DNA of 64,000 bases from Dicyema japonicum. Its lineage: Eukaryota; Dicyemida; Rhombozoa; Dicyemidae. Shown in pieces: positions 22,280 to 35,399 of this stretch. The translations under genes and the position numbers were made by a program. Each line of letters opens with the position of its first letter. The first letter of the stretch is position 1. The notes under the pieces were generated by a model. It did no database searches. It saw only the letters and a list, made by a program, of their open reading frames with translations, and had not been told where the DNA came from. The stretch covers positions 248,001-312,000 of the forward strand of contig RDEW01000033.1 in NCBI GenBank assembly GCA_011109175.1, read 5' to 3'.

Positions 22280-24700
22280 ATTAATTAGGTGATCCCAGCC
22301 TCCAACAACATCCGAACTCTCTTAGCCTGGTCTTCTGATGACCAACCGCATTCCGGAAGCGCCTTCTCTTCATTCTGCAAAAGAATTCAACCGGCATGCA
22401 CTTTTTTTATAACCGACAGAAATTCCTCTTCATGGGCCATTTTGAATGGTTTTTCCAGTTTCTTGCAGAATGGGTTTTTCAGTTCCTTGCAGAAACGTGA
22501 AAATCTCCAGGCGGAGCAGGCATATTCAATGGTAGGAACTAATTGTTGGTAGACCTTGTTGACGCAAGTAGCAGGGGGAAAGGGCTCTTCTTTATGATCG
22601 CTTGTAAAATGTTCCATTTCCGAAGACCCTTGGCAAGTACCTCCTCCACGTGACTCGATAACGCCATCAGAGAGTCGAAAATAACCCCAAGGATCTTCTG
22701 GGTCCGCGTAGAAGGGATCGAAGTATCTCCAAAAAACAGTTCGAGTCCATCTTTAAATCTTCTATCAGTAGTGAAAATTGTGAACTGGGATTTAGATGCT
22801 GACACACATAACATATTTGCAGATAGTTAGTCACATACTCAGTTTAGGTGTGTCTGAACAGTTGCTACAGCCACGGAAAGAGATTTATCTCTTGCATCGA
22901 TAATTAGGTCGTCTGCATGGGATAAAAACATAGTGTCCTGGTCATTGGTAGTAGGTAGGTCATGTAGAAATAGGTTGAAAAGGAGAGAAGACAGAAGGGA
23001 GCCTTGCGGGACCCCATTGGGGAGTAGTCTTGATTTGGAAGTGTTTTGTCAATCCGGACCTTTCCGCGTCGTCCAGTTAAGAAATTTTCCAGCCATAGCT
23101 TGATGTTTGGATGTAAGTTAGAATTAAAAATCTTATGCGTTAGGAGTTTCCTCGGAGCAGAATCAAAGGCCTTCTGTATGTCGATGATACTAAGGCCGTC
23201 TGCAAGTTTGTTCTCATGTTAAAGCCGTCAGTAATAAACTGGGAGATAGAACCCAAATGAGTCGTTGTAGAACGGTCTGCCCTGAAACCATGTTGAAACT
23301 CTGGTAGATTTAGAACAGGAGAGATACGCATTAATACAAGCTTTTCCAGTACTTTTGATAAAACACAAGTTATTGAGACGGTAAGAAGAGAACGTCTTTT
23401 GGTTTCCAGGCTTTAGAATTTGCGTAATCAGGGTTTTTTCATATATTAGGTAGCGTATGGTTGTTGATAGAGTCGTTGTACAGTCTCGATTGTATGGCTT
23501 GTGCCTGAGGTCCAAGGTGTTTGAGGTGAATATTGCAAATACCGTCGGGACCACAAGCACGAGTGGGAGTGTGGTTATGTTGTCTGGTCTTTTGGCCTCT
23601 GAGTTGTTGGCTTTGGATATGGCTCTGGAACATTCTGACTAGTAAATATCCAGTCATTGGAGCGTTTCGGTTCAATCTTTTTCAGGATACTTGGTGTTCT
23701 TTTGAAAACTTCTTGTAGGAGATAGACGTATAATATTTAATCAGAGTGTCTGGTTTTATGTAGACTTCGACTTTTCTCTCTGGGGAGGATCTTTTGATGT
23801 TCTTGATCCACTTCCACACTCTCTGCATTGGGGGGTTCTTGCAGAGAGCTTTGATAGTCTCGTCCATCTATTTGCATTTTCTGCCTTTATGTTTTTGTCG
23901 ACCTCTCCGTTCAATTTTTTTATTTTCTTGATGTTCTCTTCTGTTGGCGATTTTACCATCTTTTTGATTTTCGTTCTTTGATCAGATGTTTCGTCGTTGT
24001 GTTGAAACGTTTTGATGACGTAGGTTGTCTCCCCATAGGAATGTACTTCTTTTTCACAGCGTTTATAATGGAGTTGAACCATTTCACTAATTGTTTGAAG
24101 GGGGAGGAGTGGTGAAATTTAGTAGTCTAATGCAATTATCGACGTAATCCTTGAATCCTCTTCAATTCGCAAGGCTGTAGTTATCGTTGGGCATTGCCCT
24201 TTTATCCGTGACCTCGTTTTGATCTCCAAAAATATTGGATTGTGGTCACTCCTGGTGTCATACTTCACTGACCAGTCAACAAGAGGGGCCAAGGATGGTG
24301 ATGATGAGATGTCGATAGAAGAAGGTTTATCGTTACGTCGAGTAGGTGTTCTTGTATTAATGCAGGATCGTTGGTATACAGGTTGTGGAGGTCCTCAATT
24401 ATCATCTTCCCCTTTTGTCATAGGTTTGTCCTTCAGCCACAGTGAATGCTTCGCATTGAAGTCACCACAGATATCACATCCTTCTGTGATGTGAGAGGAG
24501 TCGATCTGGGAGCACTGGAAGAGCAGGAACTCAAAGGCGGGAGATATGCGTTGACCATATTATTGATAGTCTTGGGAATCGTACTTTGGTGCCACAAGTT
24601 CGAGATTTCCATATCCTTTAAGCATACTGTAGACACTGTTAGTTTTATTTTCAAACAAAATGCCGTTGCGAATTACTGTGGAAAACCCTCCAGTGGAGTG
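22280..24700 (-). mobile_element. Jockey-like LINE, degenerate but long
   Basis: In element order (right to left): endonuclease C-terminal half (24.1-24.7 kb, STIPKTINNMVNAYLPP, then SDHNPIFLEI), RT start PDGICNIHLKHL (about 23.55 kb), FQHGFRADRSTTTHL (about 23.28 kb), PQGSLLSSLLFNLFLHDLP, and the active site as LSHADDLII (HADD instead of YADD) near 22.93 kb. The post-RT block QFTIFTTDRRFKD (about 22.76 kb) is shared with 36.07 and 40.5 kb, which defines one family of three copies. There are many stops and shifts. Confidence 0.8.
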
Positions 24701-24719
24701 GGGAGAGCAAATGATCCTT

Positions 24720-24855
24720 TTTCGTGCCGGCCTGGCACTGGGCGTCACCTAGACAGGTGGATCACATGACGCCACTCTAATAGGAAGAGAGAGGAGGAAC
24801 AGACAAGCAAGCAGAAAACTTCAACCAATTAACCACGCAGCACCACATGGCGCCA
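24720..24855 (-). repeat. SINE-like dispersed repeat, copy 1
   Basis: Reverse complement of this segment matches 45005-45190, for example ATGTGATCCACCTGTCTAGG and CGGCACGAAAAAGGATCATT. A more diverged copy lies at 30460-30600. It abuts the Jockey-like LINE, as expected for a mobile repeat. Confidence 0.7.
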
Positions 24856-25298
24856 CGCAATTTATAAATGATTGAAGATGTTCTGATTATATGTTTTTTT
24901 TATCATTTATTTTGTATTTCTAATAAATGAAGAAAAGACAAAAACATCATGATTGATAATCATCATAATTACACCATGAATTTACGTATTCGTTGATTGG
25001 GAAATAACTTTAAAATCTCTTATGCTAGACAACCTTTAATCCCAAAAGCATATGAAAATCTATAATGACCGTGATTATGAGTATTTTCTATAACTCCCCA
25101 ATCACCCAATATACAAATCATACGAATTAGTTTCCGTGAATAAATGATATCACAATTTAAGACCCCACCCACTAAAATAATGTAATTATCATGAATATTT
25201 GTGGTAATTAATAACAAATTATTAAATTTCAGTAAGGAAAACTAATAAATTTCATGTCTGTGATATAACCAACTCAACAATTAGAAAAGGTTAAGATA

Positions 25299-26780
25299 TT
25301 ACTGATTTGTGATTATGTAGTTGATCAGTTTGCTGGCAAAACTCCCACTAACAAGTCCGGCAGAAGTGAAGATAAAAGTCAAGAATCCTGCCTCTCTTTC
25401 ATAACCTGGGGCATATCTATGATAATTCGTGTCGAAAGTACTCAGGGGCATAGGTTGCGATTAGACTGAGTAGTAACCGTGAGTGATGGAGAATATGATT
25501 GTGCAAAAAATAAAAAACCAGTCTGGGATGACAACTGGTAAAACACGAATTGTTGATAAACTGTTTGCGTATATGAAAATGAATGAAAGCAATCCTCAGT
25601 ATTGCAGGAATAAATGCATATTTCCGGGATGGCTAAGATTATCAATAATATTACAAATCTAATATATGAGGGAATGAGAGACATAACGAAGGTTGAAATG
25701 TTGAAGATAATGAATGAGCATATTATTCCATACCAATCATCTAATATCACTACAACTAAATTACCAGTGAGGTGGATATTGGGATTTTGTGGAGCAGAAG
25801 TCCTCATAACTGTTGGGAATACGGACAAAGTGACTACGTAAACCAAGTACGTTGATAATATTGCGGGATAACACTATTTTTATATAGTACAGTACCATTT
25901 TAAATGCAATGATCAGTCTCTTGAGATCTTCGATGACTTTTACTTTTAATGAAATTTTACCCTCATCAGAGAATTTAGTATTTGGGTAGAAAGGCTATAA
26001 TTACTTTAATGACCACCACAGACTTTATCTTTTTACACACACACAGTCCCATGAGACCTAATAGCCCAGCGACTGAATATTATGCGGCAGCAAGTCTCCA
26101 CGTGCCAATTTTAACTATTTATTAATAATTAAAACTCACCCACTATCAGCAACAGAAAAAACAGAGTGGGTTTTACTCGACATAAATTCCATTAATATAG
26201 TACTTGTAACTACCATTCCTGTAAGCAATGAAGGGAAAAGGTTATCTTTTCCTTGAAATGCTCCAGCCATGGCGAATAGAGATACTTGCATCCACCCAGA
26301 AGCCACTAAAATAATTTGTACCGTAACCTTGCATGACAGAAATCATAAAGTAGTGAAGATAAATAAACTGTACCTTCCCTTAAAATAAAGCAAAATGAAA
26401 ATACATTTGGTGGTATCAACCAAAGCAAGGATAGTCAATATGACAAATCCAATGAATAAGACAATTACAGTCAATGAGATGTGATATACCTCTGTACCCC
26501 TGTCTTTAGTTTAATCTGATACTTTTTGGGACGGTAGAAAAAACTGGCGACAGCAATAACGAATATCATAGCTTTGGAGATGATCACAATGTCATTAAAG
26601 AGTGAATTTCGCATTTAGGGTTAGTGTCTGAGTTGAGTATGTATTCGATGTAGTACTAATACTGTAATATGTATAATACCTCTGTGGCTATGTTGATGGT
26701 GATGTTCCATGTAATGACTAGAACAATTCCAAGAACTATAAAAAATGTTCTTTAATTTAAAATGAAGACTACCTTTCCAT
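25299..26780 (-). CDS. Equilibrative nucleoside transporter (SLC29-like), multi-exon
   Basis: ENT family members carry nucleosides across membranes through eleven helices. The short first exon is ATG GAA AG (26780-26773), spliced to TFFIVLGIVLVITWN (TM1; WN motif typical). Later blocks are MRNSLFND (before TM2), SGWMQVSLFAMAGAFQG (the conserved glycine-rich TM4 block), TLSVFPTVMRTS (after the central loop) and YEREAGFLTFIFTSAGLVSG (last helices), ending at TAA 25299-25301. Introns are tiny, about 22-26 nt. Near 26600 one missing base in an A run is needed to connect the first loop. Protein length appears slightly below the usual 450 residues. Identity is based on several ordered motifs; individual exon borders are approximate. 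Confidence 0.85.
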
Positions 26781-26829
26781 TTTGTACCAATAATTGTCGT
26801 AAATTAATATTAGTATTTATCACGTCCAT

Positions 26830-27260
26830 TTGTGGTTTGAATTTTTACGAGTGTGTCTTCCTTCTCTTCGTGAATAATTCTTATCAATATTGACCACATT
26901 TATTCATTTTGGCCAAAAAAGGTCAAGGATTGGACAGTCACCAATTATAGTTTGTGGTTTTAGGTGTGTTAAGTCTGACACAATAAAAATTTATACAATG
27001 GTTGTTCTGACATGTAACAAATGTAAGCATCTTTCCGTTTATGAGTTAATGAAACGTTAGATCTCCGACAGTTTTTGATTAAAATCATATTTGCCAGCTG
27101 AGTGTGCTTCCACAAGTCCATTAGAGTCATTGGTTAAGAAAGGATTTCATTGATAATATTACCAAATTGGTCATTTGAAACAAGTATTTGGAATCTCTAT
27201 TAAGGGTTTCTTCCGAATCATCTATTGGCTGTGGAAATCAACGAATGACTCTAGTCGATA
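26830..27260. other. Intergenic, no gene seen
   Basis: Upstream flank of the transporter gene. No motif or repeat recognised. Confidence 0.4.
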
Positions 27261-28230
27261 TAAAACGTGCAGACAAAAAAATTTACCGTGTACTTACTGA
27301 CATCCTACTTCAGTACCTTCGCTTACTGTGTCTATAACGAAAGTTCTGGAAACGCTGATTCTGTCAAAAATCAAAGATTTTCTTCCGGACTTGTCATTTC
27401 AAACGTGGTTTTAAACTTCGACCCACCTACTACTTTATACGTTATGGCTTTTCTCACAGGGACACCTACATATTGTGCTTTACTGCATTGACGTCCATTA
27501 AGCTTTCGAGTGAGTGTCGAGGAAATTTTTACTTGAAAAAATTTCTAAACAAAAATCTCTGGAAAGCTTACCTCCTTATGGTCGGAGGGGACGTGCCTGA
27601 TTGGATTGTAATTCACGAATCTCTTAAGGATCTTCTTTGTCTCTTTTGTTATTCAACCTATTTATGGCCGATCTCCATAGATTGGAAGTCGAAAATGATA
27701 TTCTTTTTACTTATGCTGATGACATAGTCATAGCTTCACACGATCGGGAAACCCGGGCTGATCTTCATTCAAGGAAACTTTAATAACTTTTGAGTAAGGA
27801 ATATAGGTCTTTTTTGGGTGAATCCATGGAGTATTTCTAATGGCATATCCAAACCACTAAACTACCTGCTCATTGATGGAAACTTAACAAAAATTTAGAT
27901 TATGGTTGAGTATACCTGCGCCTCCTTGGCTTATGGAATCTCAGTCTTAAGTTACGAAACCATAAATTCACTAAGATGGAAAATTGTCCATCAAACAAAC
28001 CTCTCTAATCAATTCTTCCTTCCCACTCCTTGACCAGTTTGGAATTCAGAATAGTGTGTACGTTTTCCACACTCTGCGGCGTAGAATCTTATTGTTCCTA
28101 GAATCTGCAAAAACTAGTAAATTCCAAAAAAACCCACGCCTCTACAAATTCTACTGAGAGAAGAGCGCCTTGAGAACTATGGAGAATCACCTCTGTGGAC
28201 TACGGAGTGAACTTAATGAGTTGATTTAAT
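27260..28230 (+). mobile_element. LINE reverse transcriptase remnant
   Basis: Plus-strand frames contain FTYADDIVIASHDRETRAD (active site near 27715) followed by degraded thumb sequence with SIPAPPWLMES and FGIQNSVYVFH. Frames are interrupted many times. Confidence 0.7.
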
Positions 28231-28239
28231 TCCTGATGT

Positions 28240-29700
28240 TCCCCTTTTAGGGGTTAAATAATAATAGCACAAATTAAACAAAGTGTTTATGAATAAAATG
28301 AAATAATTGACTAAAGTTATAAACTATTGGTACATATTATAATTCCACAAAACTACAACTTAATGATATATTTTATACACTAAACCCTGGTTATCAGACC
28401 AAAAAGTTGGGTGCCTTTCGGATTGTGAAGGGAATAAATATACTAATTTTGCATTGTAATTAATATTTATGTTTCATATATAAAAATGTAACAAACTATT
28501 TAAAATCAAAAATTATGTCTAATGAAATCATAAATCGTTGTATCTGTCTTATATTCCTTAGAATTAACTTTATTGTATTTGAATTTTTCAATGTTCGAAA
28601 CTAATATTTTTTGAAAATAATTAGTCATTGAATTATGATGTTGTTTACCACTGTTTTGACTTGTTAATCATAGTTTCAGTTTTCCCATTTTCACGGTTTT
28701 TTAAGAATTTCTGAAAGTGTCGAACCATTTTTTATGTATTTTTATTCCACAAATCTTTCTTTTCCGAGCAATATAATTTTCGGTCCTCTTTCTAACCACG
28801 TGTCACTGTAAGATTTTAAATTTAAAATGTAAATTCAATTAAATGTATAACAAAAAATAAATTAATCCGAAATTTTTAATAATTGTCTTTTGGATTGCGG
28901 ATTATAAAGTTTCGTTTATCGATGAATGTTGATTGAATCTTGGTAAAATTTTGGACTCATCGAAAAATTCTGATTATTGAAGTTCGGATATAATTTAATG
29001 TTTTGATGATATCCATTTTAATATTTTAATTTTCATTATTTTTACTATAAACAAAACGAGGATTTTGTTATTCTGGCTTGCGTAATGAGATTTTAGATTA
29101 TGTATTTTGTCAAATGGAGAACTTGTAATATTAGAATTTACATAATAGAAGAATGGAAACATTTCCTACAACCGAGAATTTATTGAAAACCTGACTCTCC
29201 AAAGTCTTAGAAGTACAAAGAATGACTGAAAAATGTAAAAATCAATATTATAGATTATTTAATTGTCCTAATGACTGGTAAGGTTTATTTACGTACACAA
29301 ATGAATAGATTTGGCGTGCAAAATTAAAATCAATATTTGGTACTTGACCAATGAATGGCTCAAATTATTTTCTTAAAGTTGACTTTTATTCGCATAAACG
29401 GAAAAAATCTTAAACTGATGTTCTATATTCTGAAGGCATTTTAGGATTTTTGTAGACGTTGATGAGGTTTTAAATAAAACGAGAATGTGAACTATAGGAA
29501 TATTCATCAACAACTAATGGTTTTCGACTCTGAAAATGTGAAACAGAATCTATCAGAAGGACTGGTCACTTCAAGGGTGGGATCTGTTTGACAAAAATAA
29601 ATTAATTTTATCAACTGAATTGGAATTATATAATAACCATTATAATTCAATAAGTCATGTAAATTATATTATTAACAAATAATTTATTAAAATAAAACAA
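28240..29700. other. Long AT-rich intergenic, nothing seen
   Basis: No frame above about 60 codons, no repeat shared with the rest of the window and no RNA gene recognised. It lies downstream of the GATA gene. Confidence 0.5.
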
Positions 29701-29706
29701 ATATTA

Positions 29707-30090
29707 TTAATTAGGGTTATTTAGATTTGGTTTACAATGAGAATACAACGTGGATACATCATCCACCACAGTCTTCAATGATTTCATATATGGTAGGGAG
29801 TATGGATTTTTCAATTCCCTTATATAACATTTTATACATAACATTTTTCCAGATTCTGCATGAGTTCTCCACTCAGGCGTATGCTTTGTCTCACATTCAC
29901 TGCATAAATTTAGACTCGAAGGTTTTAGGGTTGATTTCCCTGACAAAATAGAGGGAGCCAAATCCTTGAGATAGAAGCTATACTCCAGTGAGGGAATAAA
30001 GGATATCTTGTCAACAATTGGAATAAGCAAGGTCGGCAATTTCTTCATAATTTTATTGTACTCAGTAGTAAAATCTTGATTGTCATACAT
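29707..30090 (-). CDS. Small single-finger GATA-type protein, intronless
   Basis: GATA factors bind (A/T)GATA(A/G) DNA with one or two zinc fingers. This 127-residue frame has one finger, C-x2-C-x18-C-x2-C, with the hallmark TPEWR and a final CYIREL in place of the usual C-x2-CGLYYK. Before it lie about 65 residues and after it about 35, with a lysine (MKSLK) where GATA proteins normally have a basic tail. The glycine and NACG segment are replaced by CIKC. It could be a highly divergent GATA regulator or a related treble-clef protein. No introns are needed, unlike its neighbours. The ATG at 30090 follows a clean AT-rich leader. Confidence 0.75.
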   Translation of the reverse strand: MYDNQDFTTEYNKIMKKLPTLLIPIVDKISFIPSLEYSFYLKDLAPSILSGKSTLKPSSLNLCSECETKHTPEWRTHAESGKMLCIKCYIRELKNPYSLPYMKSLKTVVDDVSTLYSHCKPNLNNPN

Positions 30091-30360
30091 AATTTGTCCA
30101 CGTGGAACGTTATTGAAATTTAGCCGCCATTAATTAAATTTTTAATTTTTCAATAAGTTTATTTTATTTTTTAATATAAAAAAATAGACTTATCGTCCTG
30201 AATTTTCCCCATAAAAATTTAATATTAAGTTAATTTTAATAAAATTAATTTAAATATTAAATACAATCTTGTGTTGATAAATGAACATTTAGTTAAACCA
30301 TGTGTGCATGTACTATCTCATAAAATGTCCCAGGTATAGCTTTGATTTAAATTTTATAGT

Positions 30361-30600
30361 TTTGCCACTGTCTTACAGTTAACAAATTTCTTGTTGGGTA
30401 TTGCTGTCATGATTGGCTGTGGGTTCGATTCCACTACTTTTGTTTTTGTCAATTCTTAAGAAACGTCATGTGATTCACATGTCCAAGGAGAACCCATTAT
30501 CTGGCCTGCATAAAAAAGGATCTCATTTTTCCATACTTCACTTGAGGATTCCCACTATGGCCGATATTAATGGACGTTATACTCTTACCGCATAAGTGGA
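30361..30600 (+). repeat. SINE-like repeat, diverged copy with tRNA-type B box
   Basis: Contains GGTTCGATTCC (near 30421), a perfect pol III B box, followed by GTCATGTGATTCACATGTCC and AAAAAGGATCTCATTT, which match the repeat at 45.1 kb and 24.7 kb. This suggests a tRNA-derived SINE, although the tRNA-like head is not visible in the other two copies. Confidence 0.55.
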
Positions 30601-31022
30601 ATCACTTAGCTTGTAATTTTTTTCTTTATAACCCGATGATCCTAAATAAATATTTTATGAACAAATTATTCGTTATTAAAAAATCTAATATGAAGCTGAC
30701 TGTTGAACTTTTTAAAAGTCAGATTACCAATAGTTAAGTGGTAATGTAAAATAGGTCACTCGTTAGATAAGTGCTACAGATTACCTTCATAAAAGTCAGG
30801 GTAGAGCAGGAAAACTGTTATCAAATTTGTCCACTTATCTAAAAACAACCAGTGTTGATATGCTCAGGTTCTCATCTGTAACGGTCGTGGTTTTCGCAAC
30901 CATTAGGCAAATTATTGGAGACGCTTCTGTATATAGAGAATGCAATGAACCTTTCCTGATTTATAATTTAAGGGATCTTATGGAAGAGCTTCTACATACA
31001 TCAAGAAGAGATGCTTTAGTGA

Positions 31023-32515
31023 GTTAGTTAGTTAAAAGCTCCTTCGCGTAGCCCTAAAAGGGTTTTCCTTGAGCCATGCTTTGCAGCCATCCTCCTCGCC
31101 CACGCCATCTTGTTTCTGGGCCTCATTCGAACATCATCCAGGTCGTTTGCTGTCACCAATTTACGACCGATTTTTTCCTAATCATCTTTTAAGCACAAAT
31201 TGGAAGTGTATTTTTTGGTCTGCCTCGAAATCTGTGACTTCCGGCGTAGTAGAAATATTCTTCCACTATTCTGTCATACGGCGTAGTCTAAGAATATGTC
31301 CAAATAGTTGCCATCTCGATAAAATAACGTATATGCTAATTGGTGCAGATTTACATAGAGAAATAGTTTCTCGTTTGAGATTTTTCTCGGCCAGAAGATT
31401 CCAGTCAGTATGCGCAGTTGGCTTCTGTAAAAAGTGTCTAGCCTCTCTAAATCGTTTTTGAGGTTCCCCATGTTTCGGAATCGTATATCAGTATTGGCTT
31501 AGTAAACGTGTCGTATAGTCTGACACGAAGTTTCAGTGAAACAAGCCTCTTTCTTATCCAGATGGTGTACATTTTTTGAAGTATATAGTTTCCACCATTT
31601 TCCTTCGACAAATATCCTCGGCGTCACCTAGTAGTGAGCCGAGTTTTTTTTGTATGTCTCCAGAGTTCGTCATTTCTTGATTTGGCTCGTTCGATTTGTG
31701 TGTAGTCCGTTTTTGTAATATTTATGTGCAGATCCCATTTATTTAAAATAATTTCGGTGTAGAATATCCATGAGTTTTTCTCTGTTGATGCTGTCAAAAG
31801 CCTTCGTAACTTACTTTCCTGTAGTTTTGACATATTTATGTAAGTCATCGATGACTGAAGTAGACCTTCCACTTCTAAACCCACTTTGACTTTGGGAAAA
31901 GTATTTTTCCACTGGCTCTCGTATACGGTTAAGCACTATGATCGATAATGTCTTCCTGATAGTTGACAGTAGAATAATAGGCCTTAATCCATTCAGCGAT
32001 CCCTCTTTTTACCCAGGTTTGTGTATTGGAATTAAGACTCCATGTTTTAATGGAAGTGAACGATGAAGTTTCATCGACTCGTTTAATATATCCGTAATTA
32101 TATTCCAAACTATAACCGGAGCATGTTTTAGTACTCGCCTGGGATGACATCATAGCCAGCTGAACGATTGTCTTTTAGGAGTATGAATGCATTTATCACT
32201 TCCTTTATTGTAATTTCGTTTGTAAGAGGTCTTGGATTTCCAATAAATTTAGGTATATCACCCCAACTGAATTAAACTGTGCTTGGAAGTGTTTGGCAAT
32301 ATGGTTTGCTTTATCCTTTGGTTTTGTAAATAATGACCCGCGTTGTCGCAGATTTTCAGCGGCTTTTTCGCAGTTTCTCGTGTAAGTAATTTAACAGCAG
32401 AAAACATTAGTCTTCCTTACTGACAGTTTCAGTCGACATATCGTCCAAATATTTGTGCCAGAGGTCATTCGATCGTTTTATTATCAAATGTGATATTTTA
32501 ATACGTTTTCTCTAT
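31023..32515 (-). mobile_element. LINE copy with 3' tail
   Basis: Left (3') end has a TTAG/AACT-type tandem tail at 31020-31035 followed by AGCTCCTTCGCGTAGCCC. The minus strand reads RLDTFYRSQLRILTG (typical LINE C-terminal segment, 31274-31471) and further RT-thumb pieces up to 32.15 kb. The block 32440-32515 is shared with 15.26-15.34 kb. No open frame is preserved. Confidence 0.7.
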
Positions 32516-34140
32516 TATTAATATCACTTTCACGAAAGCCATAATATTTATAGCCCTGCATGTGCAGCAAAAAAATATAAGAGAGTTAGCTTGCTCCTAG
32601 CTCTTCTGTTCTTAGCTAGGTCCTTATTGTACAGTCCTTTCGCGAGATCTTGGATGGCCAGGACATTCCAGTTATGTTTCTTAGATGATTCTTGTGAAAC
32701 GAGTCTAACTTTTCCAATTCCTCTTTTGAGGTCTTTGTTTTATGTTATTCCTTTTCCGTTTTAGCCATAGGTTATCAGCCTGTGTAATGCCGCGTTTCCC
32801 ATGGTTTTTCTCCTTATGATATCTTCACTATCTCCTAGTAGGGAGCCAAGTTTCTTTGTGTGTCTCCATTTCTCTTCGAGTGAGTTATTCATTTGTCTTA
32901 TTTCTGTCCGTTCTGTTTTTTCCCTGTTCATGGTGAAAAACCATTTTTCAAGAATATCTGGTGCATTAAACTAGTACATGTTCCAGGAGTTCTTTGTCTT
33001 CAGAGATTAATGGTCGACGTCATTAGCATAAATCACTTCTTCTATTTTTCCTTTGTATAATGGTCTCAGTTCCCTCATAGCGGCCTCCAAGTATATAGTG
33101 AATAGTAGCAGAGAGAGGGAGTCCTCTTGAAGAGTGCCTGTGTTTGTTTCAAATTGTCTTAAGTAGGTTTTTCCAACTCTCACAAGGAGTTCTGTGTTAG
33201 ATATAAGGATTTGGATCATTCTTAGACTCGATTCGTCAATAAACCCTTACAGCACTGTCATCAATTTGTTCCTGTTAACCGAGTCAAAGGCTTTTGATAG
33301 ATCTATTCCCATAATGTGGGTGGCATTGCAATATCTTTGATGTGTTGCACATCTCCAACAGTCTCTGTCGCCAACAGTTTTAAGATATCCATGATCTTCC
33401 CAAGGTCAGTCAAGAGGGTGCTACTGGTTTCAACACCCCGCAATCGTTTAGAGACATTTTGTTGGTATCTCTTTTGCCAAGTGTCAAAAGTCAACAGTTC
33501 CACAGCCAAGCGTCTATATAGAGGTACTTTTCCTATTTACTGCTTCAATTCCAAAGTATCGCGTAAGATTTAATCTGGCCACTGTTAATTTATGGTCACT
33601 GTCAGCTATAGTTCCTCCATAACTCCTAGAGTCAGACAACAGTCCTCATGGCTGCTTTGGCATTCCTATCACCACAGATGAATCGTTAGTGTAGATTTAT
33701 GAACTTGCATATGTGTTTTCAACAGGATTTGGTAAAACTCGTCCAATTCGTCCATATTTTCCGAAACTCTGCCCATGTGCTGAACATATACGTTGATAAC
33801 AGTCATCATAGTATTGTTAGTGGGCGATAGACGAAATTGCAAAACAGCCAAACGATCATTGGCTCCTTTTGCACGTAGTTGATTAGGTTCGAGTTGCTCG
33901 CAAAACCAAGACCGTAGTGACGATTGTCAGACGGGAGTAGGAGAATGCGATGTTTACCAAAGGTTCCTTCCGATCCAATGGCGTTTTTCGTCTCTTAAAT
34001 GCAACAGATATCAATTTTGTAACGTGACAGATCTTCAGCTAATTGTTCCCTCTTGATTAGAGATGGGAGGCCTTGGACATTGTATGTGGCGATGGTGAAC
34101 AAGGACTTTGACTTTGAGCATGATAAAGACATGATTTTTA
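32516..34140 (-). mobile_element. LINE copy, RT plus APE-type endonuclease
   Basis: Starts with an ATT-repeat and TCACTTTCACGAAAGCC (same terminus as 3.53 kb), then RT with EEVIYANDVDH (decayed active site, about 33.02 kb) and LQEDSLSLLLF, and endonuclease at 33.6-34.1 kb with TMMTVINVYVQHMG and an N-terminal VQGLPSLIKREQL-like segment. It adjoins the previous copy, so one probably inserted next to the other. Confidence 0.72.
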
Positions 34141-34144
34141 TAGG

Positions 34145-35395
34145 GAAAAACAGAAGCACGTCACCACTTCAACCAAAGTCTTTGGTGAAGGGATTGGATA
34201 CGAAAAAAACATATTTCTTGTGTTCTGTAAAATTGATTATTCAACCTAAAAAGACTTATGGTTTATCATGCACATGTGTTTCTCACAGCATGCCGAAAAC
34301 GTGATCATCAAATACGAGAATAAGGTTAACATTCTGAAAAGCATCTCAGGAATATAGAAGGCAGGAAACTATCCACTCTTGAACTCTATCTACAGACAGT
34401 ACGTCGAACCATGCATCTCATGTGATTCCTGGGACCCATTATATCTGACAAATTCCATGAAAATAGAAGTCAGTCAAAAAGCATGTAAAGTTACTGAGCG
34501 ATGGACTTCTGGAAAGGTCTCCTCTCCAAGACCTTTGGATTTCCTAATTCGCATGAACCGAGGAGCGAGCCCGTGCAACTACCAGCATCCAATTGTACGG
34601 CCGATACGTACTTTCGTGGGCTCAGGGGAAGATCATCGTGTTCTGTTGGAGCATGCCTGGATAACGTGAGTTGTTAGTTTGGTGTTACTGTGGTTTTTGA
34701 AATTTTTTATTTCATTTCATTATAGTTAGCCCTTTAGTTAGCCCCGACCTCACTAGCATATAGGAGGCCAGCTGTCCTCAATCGAGCAGCAATGGAGGGT
34801 ACATATCTGATAGTCAATGAAGGGCATAGGCATTAAGTTTGCATATAATCATCAAAAGGTGGTCCAGAGAAGTCAGCTCAATTCATTCCTGAGGAAGAAG
34901 TGCCCTGAACGGAGCTAAGCTAAGCTCCTCATGTTTCTCTGTCGAGCATACTCTCCACGACATCCACCATCTTGGAAGGGTTATCTAGAGTTCGTTTCAA
35001 TTCAGCCTTCGGATAGCCTTAATTAATATTTGTTCATGTATAATTTTAATTTGGATTTACTGTGAGGTGACTGGGGGATCTTCGATAGTTCCCAATATAA
35101 GTCGTTATGATGGTTCTTCAGTGGCAGAATTATGAATTCCCATTGGAGATGATCTGATTGGATGTATACATTTATCTGATAAGCTCCATTTTGAGTCGTT
35201 TGAGGTTTTTTTTAAAGTGTTGACTTTAATGAAAATTAGTTCAAGGAGGTCTGAAAATTGACAAAAAATTCCAAAATCCAGGATAAAAATACACTAACAA
35301 ATCATGCGACTCAGCTCGTTTGAGTAACATCCTCATCTTGGCATGATGAGATACGAATTAACATAGTGATGATGTCAGATCCCACAGTTTTTACA
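34145..35395. other. No supported gene; one unexplained frame
   Basis: A plus-strand frame of 96 codons (34379-34669) has several cysteines and no recognised domain; it may be LINE-derived. Around 34740-34800 a short match to the ~380-bp repeat occurs (TAGGAGGCCAGC). The rest shows nothing. Confidence 0.35.
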
Positions 35396-35399
35396 AATC

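Noticed and set aside
30361-30435. Possible tRNA gene at the B box GGTTCGATTCC
   Set aside because: No acceptor, D or anticodon stem can be formed around it; it fits a SINE remnant better.
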